From contig JAQISU010000123.1 of the NCBI GenBank assembly GCA_029339505.1, forward strand, positions 4,510,501 through 4,574,500: a DNA stretch of 64,000 nucleotides. The letters are read 5' to 3'. The notes beneath the pieces are model-generated. The model was given only the letters and a program-made list of their open reading frames with translations. It ran no database searches and was not told where the DNA came from. Below are positions 32,731 through 46,100 of this stretch, one piece after another. The DNA comes from Unio delphinus. Taxonomy: Eukaryota; Mollusca; Bivalvia; Unionida; Unionidae. How positions within the stretch are numbered: the first letter of the stretch is position 1; every line of letters begins with the position of its first letter. Made by a program: the position numbers and the translations under genes.

Positions 32731-33719
32731 CAGAAATTAGGAAATTTGTACCAAACTCGTCAACATGATTACTTCAATAAAAGTACATTTCACTATTGTT
32801 GAAAAAATGAATGAGTTTACAAGAACGATCTCATCTTACAGTACAAACCTACAGCATAAAAGAATATTAAAATGCTGATATTGGTATTTAGTATGATTTA
32901 GTACAAGACGTCAATCTAGATTCATGAAAATTAACACACATTATTTAGATATAGATAACACTCCATGGTTTGACTCGAGAGGGCGATTTGCTCATGAGTA
33001 TCTGGTTTAAGTAAACACAATATAACACTGTTGTTTAAAGCACTGCTAATTAAGCATATCCGATTGGTTTTAAGTGTTTTTATTAGTTGATGGCCAAATA
33101 TGCAGTCAAGCAGTAATTGAAATGATGCATATGACAGTTGCCAAAGACCACTTGCTGTACTTGTGAACCATGAGTATGGTCTGTTAAATTTTAAAAGCAG
33201 ATAGGGTAATTATGATATAAAAATTAGCACTTGCCCAACATGTTTTAAAATAGTGGAAAAACACCTGTCCAAGACGTGTCTTGGAAAATTGTATTTCTGT
33301 GACTAAACCTGCATAGTTCAGGTTATCAGACAAGGGGATTTAATCAGCCGTGCCTCTATCAACTTAACAGCAACATTAACTGTTGCATAATGTTTAGTAA
33401 ACAACTAGGCTCTAACATTATGAGACTATTTGGATACATAATATGTTTTCTTTACAATCTAAAGCATATCATTCAACCTTTTTTCTGATGGACAGAGACA
33501 GAATTATAGGCCATTTTTCCTGTGCTGAGGATTTTTCTCTTTGGCAATATGGACCTTGATCCATGTTTGTGACAACTATTTTTCTTGAAGCAAAAAAGCA
33601 TAATGTTTAGACTATACTGAAATTACACAACTTCATCAGCCATCTACAAGAGAAGATGGTATAAGTGGCTTAAGGGTGGTCAAATGTTAAGTGATGGGTT
33701 GGAGATATACGATACAGAC

Positions 33720-33725
33720 TTTATT
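33720..33725 (-). terminator. Candidate TSR1 polyadenylation signal
   Basis: AATAAA on the minus strand, about 240 nt downstream of the TSR1 stop. It is the nearest canonical hexamer seen. Confidence 0.4.
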
Positions 33726-33963
33726 TGAAAGTGTTTGTTGCCAGAAAGTAGCTTGCAATGGATTTCTCAAATGCACTGCAATCTCCAACAAGGTAACTTT
33801 CCTGCAACAATCACTTTCAAATAATGTCAGTGTCATATTTTTCCAAGTTCTTTTGAGAATTGTATGACTTGTTGCTCTAACTGATCCTCTCTCTGCCATG
33901 TCAAAAAAAAAAGATGTTCTATGGTTTTTGCAGTATTTAATAAATATCACATTTATCAAACTT

Positions 33964-34157
33964 TTAATCAAACAGAGAAAATGCTGGCCCTTCAGATTCC
34001 TCCATTTCCTGTGGTCCCTCTTCACTAACTGGTGTAGGGGCTTGCACACATGGCTCGTATGTCCATTTGGGATACACCCTTTTATACAGGCACATTAGCA
34101 CAGTGTCCTGGGACTTCAGTTGACCATCAAATGTACATTTCATATGACCATGGGTAC
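33964..34157 (-). CDS. TSR1: TSR1 terminal exon
   Basis: The acceptor TTACAG ends at 34158. The exon encodes [20 protein letters not shown], then [13 protein letters not shown], and a variable acidic tail ending AFSLFD before TAA at 33964-33966. The invariant KSQDTVL and PKWTY motifs make the assignment firm. Confidence 0.95.
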
Positions 34158-37100
34158 CTGTAACATCACAAAAACATTTTTTAAAATTCTTATAATGAAC
34201 CAACTGGGTAAAAGCTTATATCAATATTACTCTATTGGCTTGTTTAATATTTTACTGCAGTCTGTATTGTTTCATGCAATTACTAACTACCAACTTTGTA
34301 AGTCCCTTTGATGAGGAAAACAATAAAAATGTTCCCTAACCTTGCCTATTGTGTATTAGTTATACTGATAATTCGCAGAATTAACAAAACAAAAACAAAA
34401 AGACTCCTGAATTTTTTTTCTTCTGTAGTGATAAAAAATTGTAGGTACACTGTAATTTAAAAATGTTTTATAAACCAATGCGAGAAATTTTAGACTTTGC
34501 AGAGAACCCGTTTCTTTGTAACAGTTCATGTCACTGTAAATTCTTACACCACACACTAACACTTTTATAGTTTGTTTTCACATTTAATGAGCATGCAAAT
34601 CCAGGTTCTCCTTAATGTAGAAGGAAAAATACTTTTTATACAGAATAATATATTGTAAAAATACTTTTTATACTGAATAATATATGTCATAATATTTCTT
34701 ACATTTTTGGTGAACTATAAAGGGATGCAGCAAGCATTCTTGTTTTATTAATTCTTGTTTTTTTTTTATTCTTTGGTATGTATATTGAATAAATACAACA
34801 ACTTCTGTCTGGGTTACATTGCAACTGAAAAAATAACCCATCTGATCAGGAAACTTAACTACTGAATAAATAACACATCTGATCAGGAAACGTAACTACT
34901 GAACAAATAACATCTGATCAGGAAAAATAACAACTGAACAAATAACACATCTGATCAGGAAATGTAACTACTGAACAAATAACACATCTGATCAGGAAAT
35001 GTAATTACTGAACAAATAACACATCTGATCAGGAAACATAACTACTGAACAAATAACACATCTGATCAGGAAAGGAAACTACTGAACAAAGAACACATCT
35101 GATCAGGAAACGTAACTACTGAACAAATAATACATCTGATCAGGAAAGGAAACTACTGAACAAATAACACATCTGATCAAGAAACATAACTACTGAACAA
35201 ATAACACATCTGATCAGGAAATGTTAACTACTGAACAAATAACATATCTGATCAGGAAACGTAACTACTGAACAAATACCACAACTTCTACCTAGGAAAG
35301 ATTGCTAGTAAGCAAAGGCCGCAAGTTATGACCAGGAAACATAACTACAGAACAATAAAACAATTTCTAAGAAATGGCTACTGAACAAATACCACTGCAG
35401 CAGAATGTGATCTTTACTTCAATATATGTTTGGATTTTGGAGCAGTAATATTGCAGATACAAGGAAACACTCATAGTTTCACAATATTAATTTTATTGAG
35501 ATCACATTAAAATTAGTTTACTTAAATTTAATTAATCCCCTATCAATGGAATCAGGGTATCTGTATTGCTACCAGCTGGATTCTTTTGTCTTCTCATATT
35601 TCTGATTTCGAAAGATGTTTCAATTGGTTCTTCATAGGACTATCTTTTCTGAGAGTAAGCGTGGCAGAACTGACTTGCTACTACACAGGTTTTTGTGTTC
35701 TATTCCAAAATGCCAACAAATCAGCTTCTCATGGTTTATTGGCGTGACTGACCACATGATCTATTATGTTCTTAGTTTTAGTCTTTAGTGATCAGTAAGT
35801 ACTACAGGCAAAATAGCTGCATGAAAAAATGAGTTTTCCCATTGGGTACATAAAGGATTCACTAAAAACTTAATGCATGATGGTTTACAGTTGACTCCAC
35901 TTAACTGCACATCGGTTAACTGCAGACTCCGGATAACTGCACGTAATCACGCCGGTCCCATTTTTTCCCAATGCTTAAAAATGTAATGTACTGTACTCCG
36001 GTTAACTGCACGGTCTTGTGATGGGCCCGAGGGTGTGTAGTTAAACGGAGTTGACTGTATATACATTTAATTTGTCAAATGTTATGCCCATTACATATAT
36101 TTACTTTGTGAAATATGCCTGAACAAATACCACAATTTCTGACAAGGATGTTATTGCTTAGACTTAATGGTCTTATCCATATGACTTACCTAATGGTTCC
36201 TTAATATGACCTCTTCTTCCCCACTTAGTTTTCAGTTCCACAGGTTTGAACCACATAATATCCTCTGAAAGTAAAACAGCATAAGATAGCATTTTTTTTA
36301 TTTACATGGGCAAAGCAGACAACACAGCCTATAAAGTTGTACTCGTCATGTAATTTTAACAATGTGAAAGGCATACAATTTGGATAAGTAGCTTTTGGTT
36401 AAAACTAATTTTGATGAAGTAATATTTAACTTTCAATATTGTGTACATTACCCTTCCTGCAATGGAAAAAAAAGCCTTGTCTGTGTCATGTGTACCATCC
36501 AGCTGTTCTAGATAGTTCTTACAATGTGTACATTGACTCGGTCCTACTCCATACATAAAATAGGATCATGCACAACAGCATCTATTAAGTCTTTTCTAGA
36601 ACCTCAACTAATGAAGCAAATTAGAGCAGGAGGGCATCACACAACAGTGACATGTAAATACTAGACCATTAAAACTAGTTTTACACCCTATCCCCCCAAA
36701 AAACTACATTTCAATAAGAGTAATACATTTATTTGTGACTACTAAATCTGTCACTTATAGGGAGACTGATGACCTCGACTGGAACAAAATTACTCACTTT
36801 GAGGAAAAGCATCCACTAGCAGCCATTTGAGTCCCCATCACTTCAGCTACAACTATTGAATCGATACAATAAACGAAACCCTGGCTCTGGTTTCGAATGG
36901 AACAAAATAGGTAAAAGGAGGCGATCACATTTGATTGCCAAAATGTAGCCTTCATAATGTCCTCCAATCATGAATGAGTGAGACAGGTCCAAGTATTCGT
37001 AATTGCCCTTAGTTCCTAGGTTTTATTATTGTGTATTAAATGTCTCTCTGTAAGTAGTCTTGATGGTGTGCAAGATCCATTTTGAGATGACCGATACTAA

Positions 37101-40100
37101 AATATCATCTGAGCTTTTTATGGCAAGGAATAACTTACCCTCCTTTTTCCATATTTATGATGACAAACAGAACCAAAGTAACCTGGATGGGCATGGGAGT
37201 CATCCTGATTGTTCCAAATGTGACTGACGATCTCTGTCAGAGATGGCAGCACTGAAGGAAATTAGATTTTTGCTAGAAAATCTGACTGACATATAAAAGA
37301 GTCACAATTCCCACTGAAATGTAAACATCCCTCCTCCAACACATGGCATGTGGTTCACTTCTCTGAAGTGAAGCTATAGCTAGAAGAAATTTGAGCAAAA
37401 GGTGTTTAAAAGAAGCCTCAAAGGTTCATAAGGAGGGATTTTGTAAATGCCCACAAAATGTGAGAGAATCCAACTCAGCATCAAGAAGCAAGACACCGGT
37501 TTATGCAACATGATGTATTTAATGAGATATGTGAGATCTGAGCCAATCACTGGGTTCTTGGAGAATTTAAGGGTGTTTAAAAGGCCGTCCAATAACCATT
37601 TACTGAGGAGTTTTAATATAATGAAAATTTACTGCAGAGGAGGGAAACCTGGATTAATGAATTTCCTAATCAACCAATAACAGAAGATTCTTGACAGTGC
37701 ATCACAATATATCATTTCCTGGCCAGAACAATGCAGTTAACAAACTTGCACAAACTTCCACTTGGCAGATTGTTTGAGATGAACCACACCTGCAGGTGGC
37801 ACATCTATGGACTAGTGATAGTCCCCTCATGTTGAAATAACCGATTCTTACACCATGGGTTATTCAAAAAGCTGAGGAGACTGATGAGTCAAGACATCTG
37901 AGGCCATTGAGGTGCTATTATGATACTCTGAATTGTGGATGTCCTGGCCATCTGAATTACATGAGGAATCAACATAAAGTGAGAAAATTTGTCAATGAAC
38001 TGATAATCCCACATCAGGCTGAAGGCCACTGCCCAGGCTATCTGGTCAGCAGAGATGCTATCAGGAATTTTTATACGGTGGGTGGTTCCCCACATCTACC
38101 TCAGGGTGGCATGTGTATGTGTCTATCAGAGGTATAATGTCAAATGGGAGCTGACAAGTGACAAATTCTATGGTGTATTCATGCCTAATTTAAGATGAAC
38201 AATCATTTAATAACTTTAAATCAGTTCTTTGACAACAAATACACAAAGTATCTACATACCCAATTTAGTTTGCTTTGCTGCTAAATAAACTCTGCTTTTC
38301 ATCAATGTGCTTCTTCAAAGCCTCCGACAATGGGAATCGGTCAATATGACCTCCTTGTATCTGAATACTCAACAGTTTGTGTACTGTTTCTGATGTCAAG
38401 AGTAGTGTTAACCCTCACAAAATCTGCCATTTTTGACTAATTTAAACAAATTTAGGAACAGGTCTTCATTATTATCAAACATATTTTTCCACAGCTTGAT
38501 CATGTTGTTCTTAGGATATTTCTGTTGTAGGATCACATTTGTTTCGAGACTGTATGCCAAGATTGCAGCCTTTAAGAAAGGCTAACCTGTGCAACCATTT
38601 TTGTTAGTGAATGGATTATGTTTTGTATATTCTCAACAGAAAACACATAGTATCCCTCCCTTTTGGTTCTTTCCTGAACTAGTTGAAGGTAATCAACTAT
38701 GTTTCTTGAAATTCTGGTTCCTTTTCTTCTATTTTTTTTGTCAGCCTCTGAATCCAAATGCTGTGGACAAGGTGCTGACTATATCTTCATCATTGGTTTG
38801 TGCAACAGTCTTCAGTTCATGTCCATGTGTAACATTTCATTTTGTTCTATATTATCAATTGTAGCAATGATCTTATAATAAAGAAACTCATTATCTTCTG
38901 TTTCAACATTCGTAAAACTTGCTTTTTGTTACATTATATACAATTCTGTTAATGGTGATCAATGGATCAGTTTGTTATACCCCTCTAGAAGACAATTTAA
39001 TTGGAACTCTTCAAAATAGTTAATCCAAATACCATAGCAGATGTCAATCATACTGATGCTTTTATTCAAATACTAAATCTATGTAGTACATGTATAGCTT
39101 GACTGAAATAACTTGCAAAAAGACATAATTTGACAAACCTTTATTTTTAATTATTTTTGCCTTTAATAAAAATAAAACAGTGTAAATGGTACAACCAGTT
39201 ACAGGAACCACACATAATAGGCATGACCTTTCACAATTGGTTTTAAGAAGTTGCATGATTGTGAATGTTGAATGCTGCAATCCCACAGCCTGTCTGGTGC
39301 TTGGGAGACATAAAATGGGAGCTCATTGTTCAGTTTTGGTGCAAACAAGTCAGCTATGGAATGTTTTCGACTTCAATACTGAGAGAGAACATAATTGCCT
39401 TCTTGTTGTCTAATTTGTTATCTGAGGAGACCATCATTCAATGAACCCTGACTTGATTTATGAATTCTTTCAGGGGAAAGTACACAGCTCTCATTTCCAG
39501 ATTGTTTATACAAAGAAACCTTTCTTCCTGGGATGAATGACCCTGGAGAAGTACTCATGGCTCTACATGAGTACCACTCTAAATCTTGCAGGTTGGTTCA
39601 TAGACAAGAGGGGGATTAGGGGCAGTGAACTCCAGTCAGTAGTTATTCTTGATTGTACTGCTACCTGAGATGGCACTGAAATGCTGACCCTAAAGGAATC
39701 TTTTGGCCAGCAAAGAGTCCTTGTGTGTTTTCCAGAATATCAACTGGAGAAATTGGGGAACATAAAGTTTTCCTTGGGGTGCCAGGTCTATAACAGAACT
39801 GAAGTACCTAGAAGGGATTTGAAACAGGGTTACCTACTTTGATGTTGCATATCCTTTTTGAATTTGGTCTGCCCTGTGGTTTGATGAGGCTGAGTATGCT
39901 TTCTGGCCGGTTTCAACAAGTCAGAAACTGAAACAGGAGAACTTTATTGATGGTCCATATGATCCTGAGTGGCAATGGAAGGTATAAAACTGCCAAAAAT
40001 GGTCTCTGTTTTAAGGAAAGCAGCTCTATGGTTTTTACTGTAATCTAGTACTATCTCTGAGGTGTCTGCAGAGTTGGAGTAACTCAACCAACAGCACCAT

Positions 40101-43100
40101 CACCATAGACTTGGGATTTATTGATATCATGGTTACAGTTTTCATAACCACTGCAAAGTAACAGGTAATGCTGATTCTTCCTTCAATGACTTTAGGAAGC
40201 AAATGGCAACAGGTAAGATGCTCTAGTCACAACAATCTGGCATCAGTTGTTAAAACCACTAATGTTTTAGAGAGGTATGTGAATGACATGAACAAAATCT
40301 CCACTCGAGAAGCTCCAGCATCCAGGGTGGATGTTGGGGTACTTAACTTGATAGCTGGAAGCTGAGACTAAAGTGTTGTGGCAGCGGGGACTAGGCTGAC
40401 CACCTCTTCATGGTTTCTCATAAATTCTGGTTCTTTGGTGAACTCCTTCACAAAGCAAAAGTGAGTGACATGACCCATATTCCCTTCTGAACTTTTAGGA
40501 GAAGTGATTATGACCCTCTCTTGCTGACAATGATCCCTTCTGAGCAGAAGGTGGTGGTCTCTTTTCGCTCAACAGTCCTACTGATAGAGGGTCATGCAGA
40601 GGCCATCTATAGCACTGTAGGATGAGGCTACAATCCCTCACTTAAATGGGGAAATTCTACCTCTGTTAGAGATTGACCAGGAACTTAAGAAAGGGGTACA
40701 TCAATGCAGTCCTCATTCCTAGCAGAGTATAAAAGTATAGATTCTGCCCCATGACTGAATAATTTGATAGTGTAGGGGAGGGGCTGACTCAATCCTTGAC
40801 TCATAAATAGATTGAGCAGGTGGTGATTGTAAGCATAGAGATGTGCGTGTCTTTTGCCTGGTGAATGAATGATCAGTCACTGAAACCCAATGGTGATTCA
40901 GATTTGTGGGAGGAAGCCTCCACAGGACTAAGAGAGAACGATTTCACTGCATAACCCTCTTTGAGTTGCATGAACTGTTTAATGCCATAAAAGGACTTTA
41001 GGTGTCTGGATAATGCTGACCATACCACAAATCACAATCACTCTAAAGAGGGTCTTTCTTTACTCGCACAGTGGTGAGCCTTTCTTCCCATTATTGTCGG
41101 TGGATGGGGGTAGGATGTACACACTCAATCACATAGCACTTGACCCTAATGTCAAGTTGAGAAGCTGTTTCCCTATCAAGAGTAGTAATAACTACCATCT
41201 ATGGTACGGTGATTTCCCTCCCTCTTTTATTCAGGTTGTGTGATTGTGCTGTGTACATCATAATTCAGGGTAAGAGATTAAGAATGTACTTCCTCTATCC
41301 TTTTGTAAGTACACCTGTTTCAGACATGGTCCCCTATACTCTCAGACTATAATCAACAAGTAGGACATACATCCATTCATTATCATTTTGTGCACAAAAA
41401 ATTGTGGTGTGGGTGTCTCATAAGGGCATTTATAAATGTGCCCCAATTTACCCACACCTTGTGATACCTGAAAGAAATCTTTTTGTCATAAAAAAAACTT
41501 GATGATGTTAATAATGAGGGTCTGTGTTACCTGTACAGTTTTTTAATCACTTACCTATGAGTGAAAACTTAAAAGTTTTTTTTTTACTAAGGTGTAAAAA
41601 CAGAAGTAAAGAAACGTCAAGGAATTTTGATATGTCACAATCACTAAAAGATGAATGGAGGAATGTATAATCTCCACTAATTTCAATTAAGAGACTGAAT
41701 GGATTTTAATATTAATCACTGCATTCAATGAAAATGAAAACATGAGCATGAACAACATTCAATTATGATGACTAGACACTTTTGTTTTCCAAGAAGGTAA
41801 TTTCTGAACGTTTGCTTTCCAAGAAGGTAATTTCAGAACCAACGATGGGTAGGGAGTGCAGGAGGCTCACTGCATACCAAAAACATATAAAAATTATCAC
41901 ATTTAATTACCAAAATAGTGTTTGACAAGTTATGGCCTGAGGAACAAATTTTGCTAATCAAAAAGGAATTTGAGTACTGGTTACTTATAGGTTTACCTTT
42001 ATTGAAAGGTATTTTATCCTTGAGTGAGAATTGTTACTGTTGACAAAATAACGTTTGAAAAAGAATAAAGAGACATTATTCACATGGGTCGATGATGTGG
42101 AGTCAGACTGGGTTGATGTGCACGTTCTAAAACCTTTCTAGATGGGGAAATGGTACAATGCAGAAACGTTAAGCTATTCAATAGTGACAGATTAACATAT
42201 TACTAAAAGATTCATTGTATCAAAATTCTAAATTTAAAAAATGCAAGTTACCATAATAATTGAGTCCCCCCCAGCCAGCCATATACTAATAGTACTGATT
42301 TGTATGTCTTCGTTGGAGCCGTAACTTGCATACAGCTTACATACATATTATATGCATTGATTCATCTTTAAAATATGCACAAATAATCAATGATTGAAAA
42401 CAATGATGTATAATTTGCTTCTGAATTGCCTAAATTTAAAAGTATCCTATGGGTAAATGACTGAATTTATGCCATAACCTCAGGAATTCATCTATGACAT
42501 AAAATTAGGGTCACTGTTATTGTACGCTGTTGATGGTGTTAACTTTGACGATACTGTGAAAAATCTACAACTTCTAATTAAGGCTAGGTAAAAATTACAA
42601 GAGGAAACAGGAAAGAAGATTTAATCTTATTATAACTAAAATTAAATGGAGGTTGTCAAAGAAACAATGGACAATGGTATTATTGAGGTGACAAAACTGG
42701 AACTGTATCAGCATATAAATATATGGGGCTCCTCACATGCTAAATCACTAACTGACCCGTTGTAATATGAAATGCTTTTCACGGCAAGTTTGTCACTGAT
42801 GATGTGTAAATGTACAACAATGTAAATGCACAACTTTTGCTATGAAATAGATACAGTGGAACCCTGCTATAACGTGCCTTGCGATAACTCAAATTTGAAA
42901 ATAAAGCGGTCGTGACATGGCTCCCGAATTTTTTCATATTTATTCGCACACGATTTTTTTCTTCTTCAAAGTATGTGAAATAGTGTATTAACAATTTATT
43001 ATCATTTTAGGGAAGAGATCGCATATGGAGAAGAGATCACATATGAATGTGATGAATGTGAATAAAATACGATCATGGCATACTTCCTGAAATTTTAAAT

Positions 43101-46100
43101 ATATGTAGGTGTATTTTTCTTGTATTGGGAGATTTTTTATTTTAAGTACGAGAAATAGTGCATAAAATGTTTATTATCATTTTGGGGAAGAGCTCGCATA
43201 TGAATTTTAATATAATATGACTGTGGCATAGCTTCTTAAATTTAACAATTTCACCAGGTTCTTGAAGTGTTAAGCCAAAATAAACATGATGTGGTCTTTG
43301 TGGTTGTCTTCAATTAATTCTGTATAAAATCGTTACTCAAACAATCACTGACGTGTGTTTCTTCTTTAACTGCACACACAACCAAGCAGCAGACAATGGT
43401 TGATACAAGATTCTCACAATTTAATAAACATAAAAACGAAAGCCGCCAACATGTTATCTGGGCTCAGCAGTATTTATTGAGGGAATCATTTGACTAGTAA
43501 ACAATATCGGCTTTGTTAGCTGGAAATTGAAAGGGTGTGTACAGCTTAAAAAAACTTTATATCAGTGACATGTGACCATTACAGACTTGCTGCATTTAGT
43601 TCTCAGATTTTAAATGTATGGTGTTTGTTTATGAACTCGTCATTAATTTCCTATTTCTTGTAGATAAAAAAATATTTTACTGTTATGGAAAATCAAGTTT
43701 ACAGTTTGTATAGACACCATTCATAGACCCTGGAACATAATGAAACGTACACTTGCTTCTTCTTTCTTAACCTAATTTTCTGTTGATTAATTTTTCCCAT
43801 TGAATTCAGGCACATTGATCTTGGACAAAATTATTATTTATTTTAAATTTGTGCAATTTTCCAATTATGGATGAACTGCATGCCACGACGACATGATAGT
43901 AAACAATGTTGATATCCTAGTCATAATATAACGTCAGTTGGGTATTATCGATCAAAGTGTATTTTCAAGAAGAAAAAAAACAATAAAAATTAGTAAAACT
44001 ATTTAACGCAAAGTAATAACCTATAAATATATTATCCATCCATTTTTTTCAATAAGTCTTTTTTTTTACTGCATTCCATTTAATATTTGTCCTATAATAC
44101 TCCAATTTTTTACATTAGACATGAGTACACACATGTATGCCTATGTGATGTTTGCTGAAACAATTTAAATACTGTAAAACCCAGCATTAATGTGACCTTG
44201 CTATTAACACAAACCAATTTCTTGGACCCCAATTATCTTGTTATAGCGGGGTTCCACTGTATAACTAAATAGCATGAATTCACTATTTATCATGAAGGGA
44301 AAGCAATTTTTCTAGAAGTAGGAATTTGTCACTGAGTAACAATTTCATTAGTTTCAGGTTCCTTCAAACCACAAAACCCCACTATATAACTAATTATCCT
44401 TCTGTGGAAATAATAGTACTCCTCTAATCCATGAATTAAAGTTGTCACAAAAATGTTTTACAAAACAATAAAAATTTATACTGATGAATGGTGGTTAACA
44501 AGAGGAATAGAAGAAAATGCAATAGAATCTATATTCTGAAAATAATAACTGAATTTCCATGTGGCAAACTTTTATCAACTGGGCAGTTCATATATTTACC
44601 AGGTTTGTATACGCGACTTGTCAGAAATACTGCTTTCTAAACATCTTTTGTTTTTTCCTCCAGTAGTTCATACAGAGCAAATCAGGAATGCAAACTTACC
44701 TCTGTTGAAAAACATATATCTGACCACAGCCAGTTTCCTATGGATCTTGAAGGGATGGCCACTGAGTACTATTCTCTTGATGACAAGCCGGTCAGGGTCC
44801 ACAGACAACAGGCTTCCTGTAGCCAGCAGCTCATGCTCATCTGCAATGTATAGCACATGCTGATGCATACAGGGCATTAGTCTTTTCTGTTCCAAGCTCC
44901 ACTTGTCCTCATTTTGCATTACATAAATCTTCTCTAAATGCATCACAATTACAACAAGAACACTCCCTATAAAGTTAAATCTATGTTTGTAATACATCAA
45001 TGCCCTGCCACCCAAAAATGTAAACTCCTTATAAACATCAGATTTGTGTTTGTAAAACATGAATGCCCCACCCCCACTGTAATCCAAAAAATTAAACTCA
45101 TTAAAACCAGGATATGTTTGCAATGCATGCATGCCACCAATGCTGATCAAAAATGTAAACTCCCTATAAAAGTTATATTTACATTTTTAATGCATGACTG
45201 CCTCCACTGCAAACCAAAATATATATTTGTTAAATATGGATTTGTAATACATGAATGCTCCCAATGCAGCCCAAAAACATATACTCTTTGAGCATGGATT
45301 TGTGTTTGTATTGTAATACATGAATGCCCCCACTGCAAACCAAAAGTGAATACTTCAAACATGGATTTGTGTTTGAACCGTTCCGGTGGCCTAGTGGTTA
45401 GAGCGTCCGCCCCTGAAGCGGGAGGTCGTAGGTTCGATCCCCGGCCGAGTCATACCAAAGACTTACAAAAATGGTACTAACAGCTGCCTCGCTTGACGCT
45501 CAGCATTAAGAGGTTAGTGTTAGGACTGGTCGGCCTGGTGTCAGGATAATGTGACTGGGTGAGACATCATGCTACATGTCTGCGGCATGATGTCTCAGTG
45601 CTAGACATCACTATAAACTGCCTCACTGCAGACATCGTAGCGATATGCCTAAAAAATTATTAAAGCTACGTTAAAAATCCTAATCAAACAAAAGATTTGT
45701 GTTTGAAATACATGCATGCTCCCATTGCATACCAAAAATGTATACTCCTTAAATATGGATTTGTGTTTGAAATACATGCATGCTCCCAATGCTGACCAAA
45801 AATGTATACAGTCAACTCCACTTAACTGCACATCGGTTAACTGCACATGCCAGATAACTGCATAGTCACGCCTGTCCCGTTGTTTCCCAATGCTTTTCAA
45901 TGGGAACAAACTTTGGATAACTGCACTTCGCTTAAATGAACATTCCAGATAATAGCACAATAAATTTTCTGCCTGTGGCACATTATTCAACACAATTTTA
46001 CTCCGGTTAACTGCACAATGTATAGTTATGATCAGTTATTGCCAGTCCACTGCTGTAAATGATTGACATGTAAAGGACACCATAAGTGGTATATACATGT

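Noticed and set aside
34820..35290. CRISPR-like array of 37-bp repeats
   Set aside because: Units are contiguous without unique spacers and lie in an animal intron; it is a minisatellite.
40168..40365. Plus-strand 65-codon frame as a host gene
   Set aside because: It is surrounded by stops and has no splice partner; at most it belongs to a decayed retroelement.
45378..45450. tRNA gene
   Set aside because: A and B boxes are present, but they form the head of a SINE whose body recurs at 62367-62665; no independent cloverleaf gene is supported.
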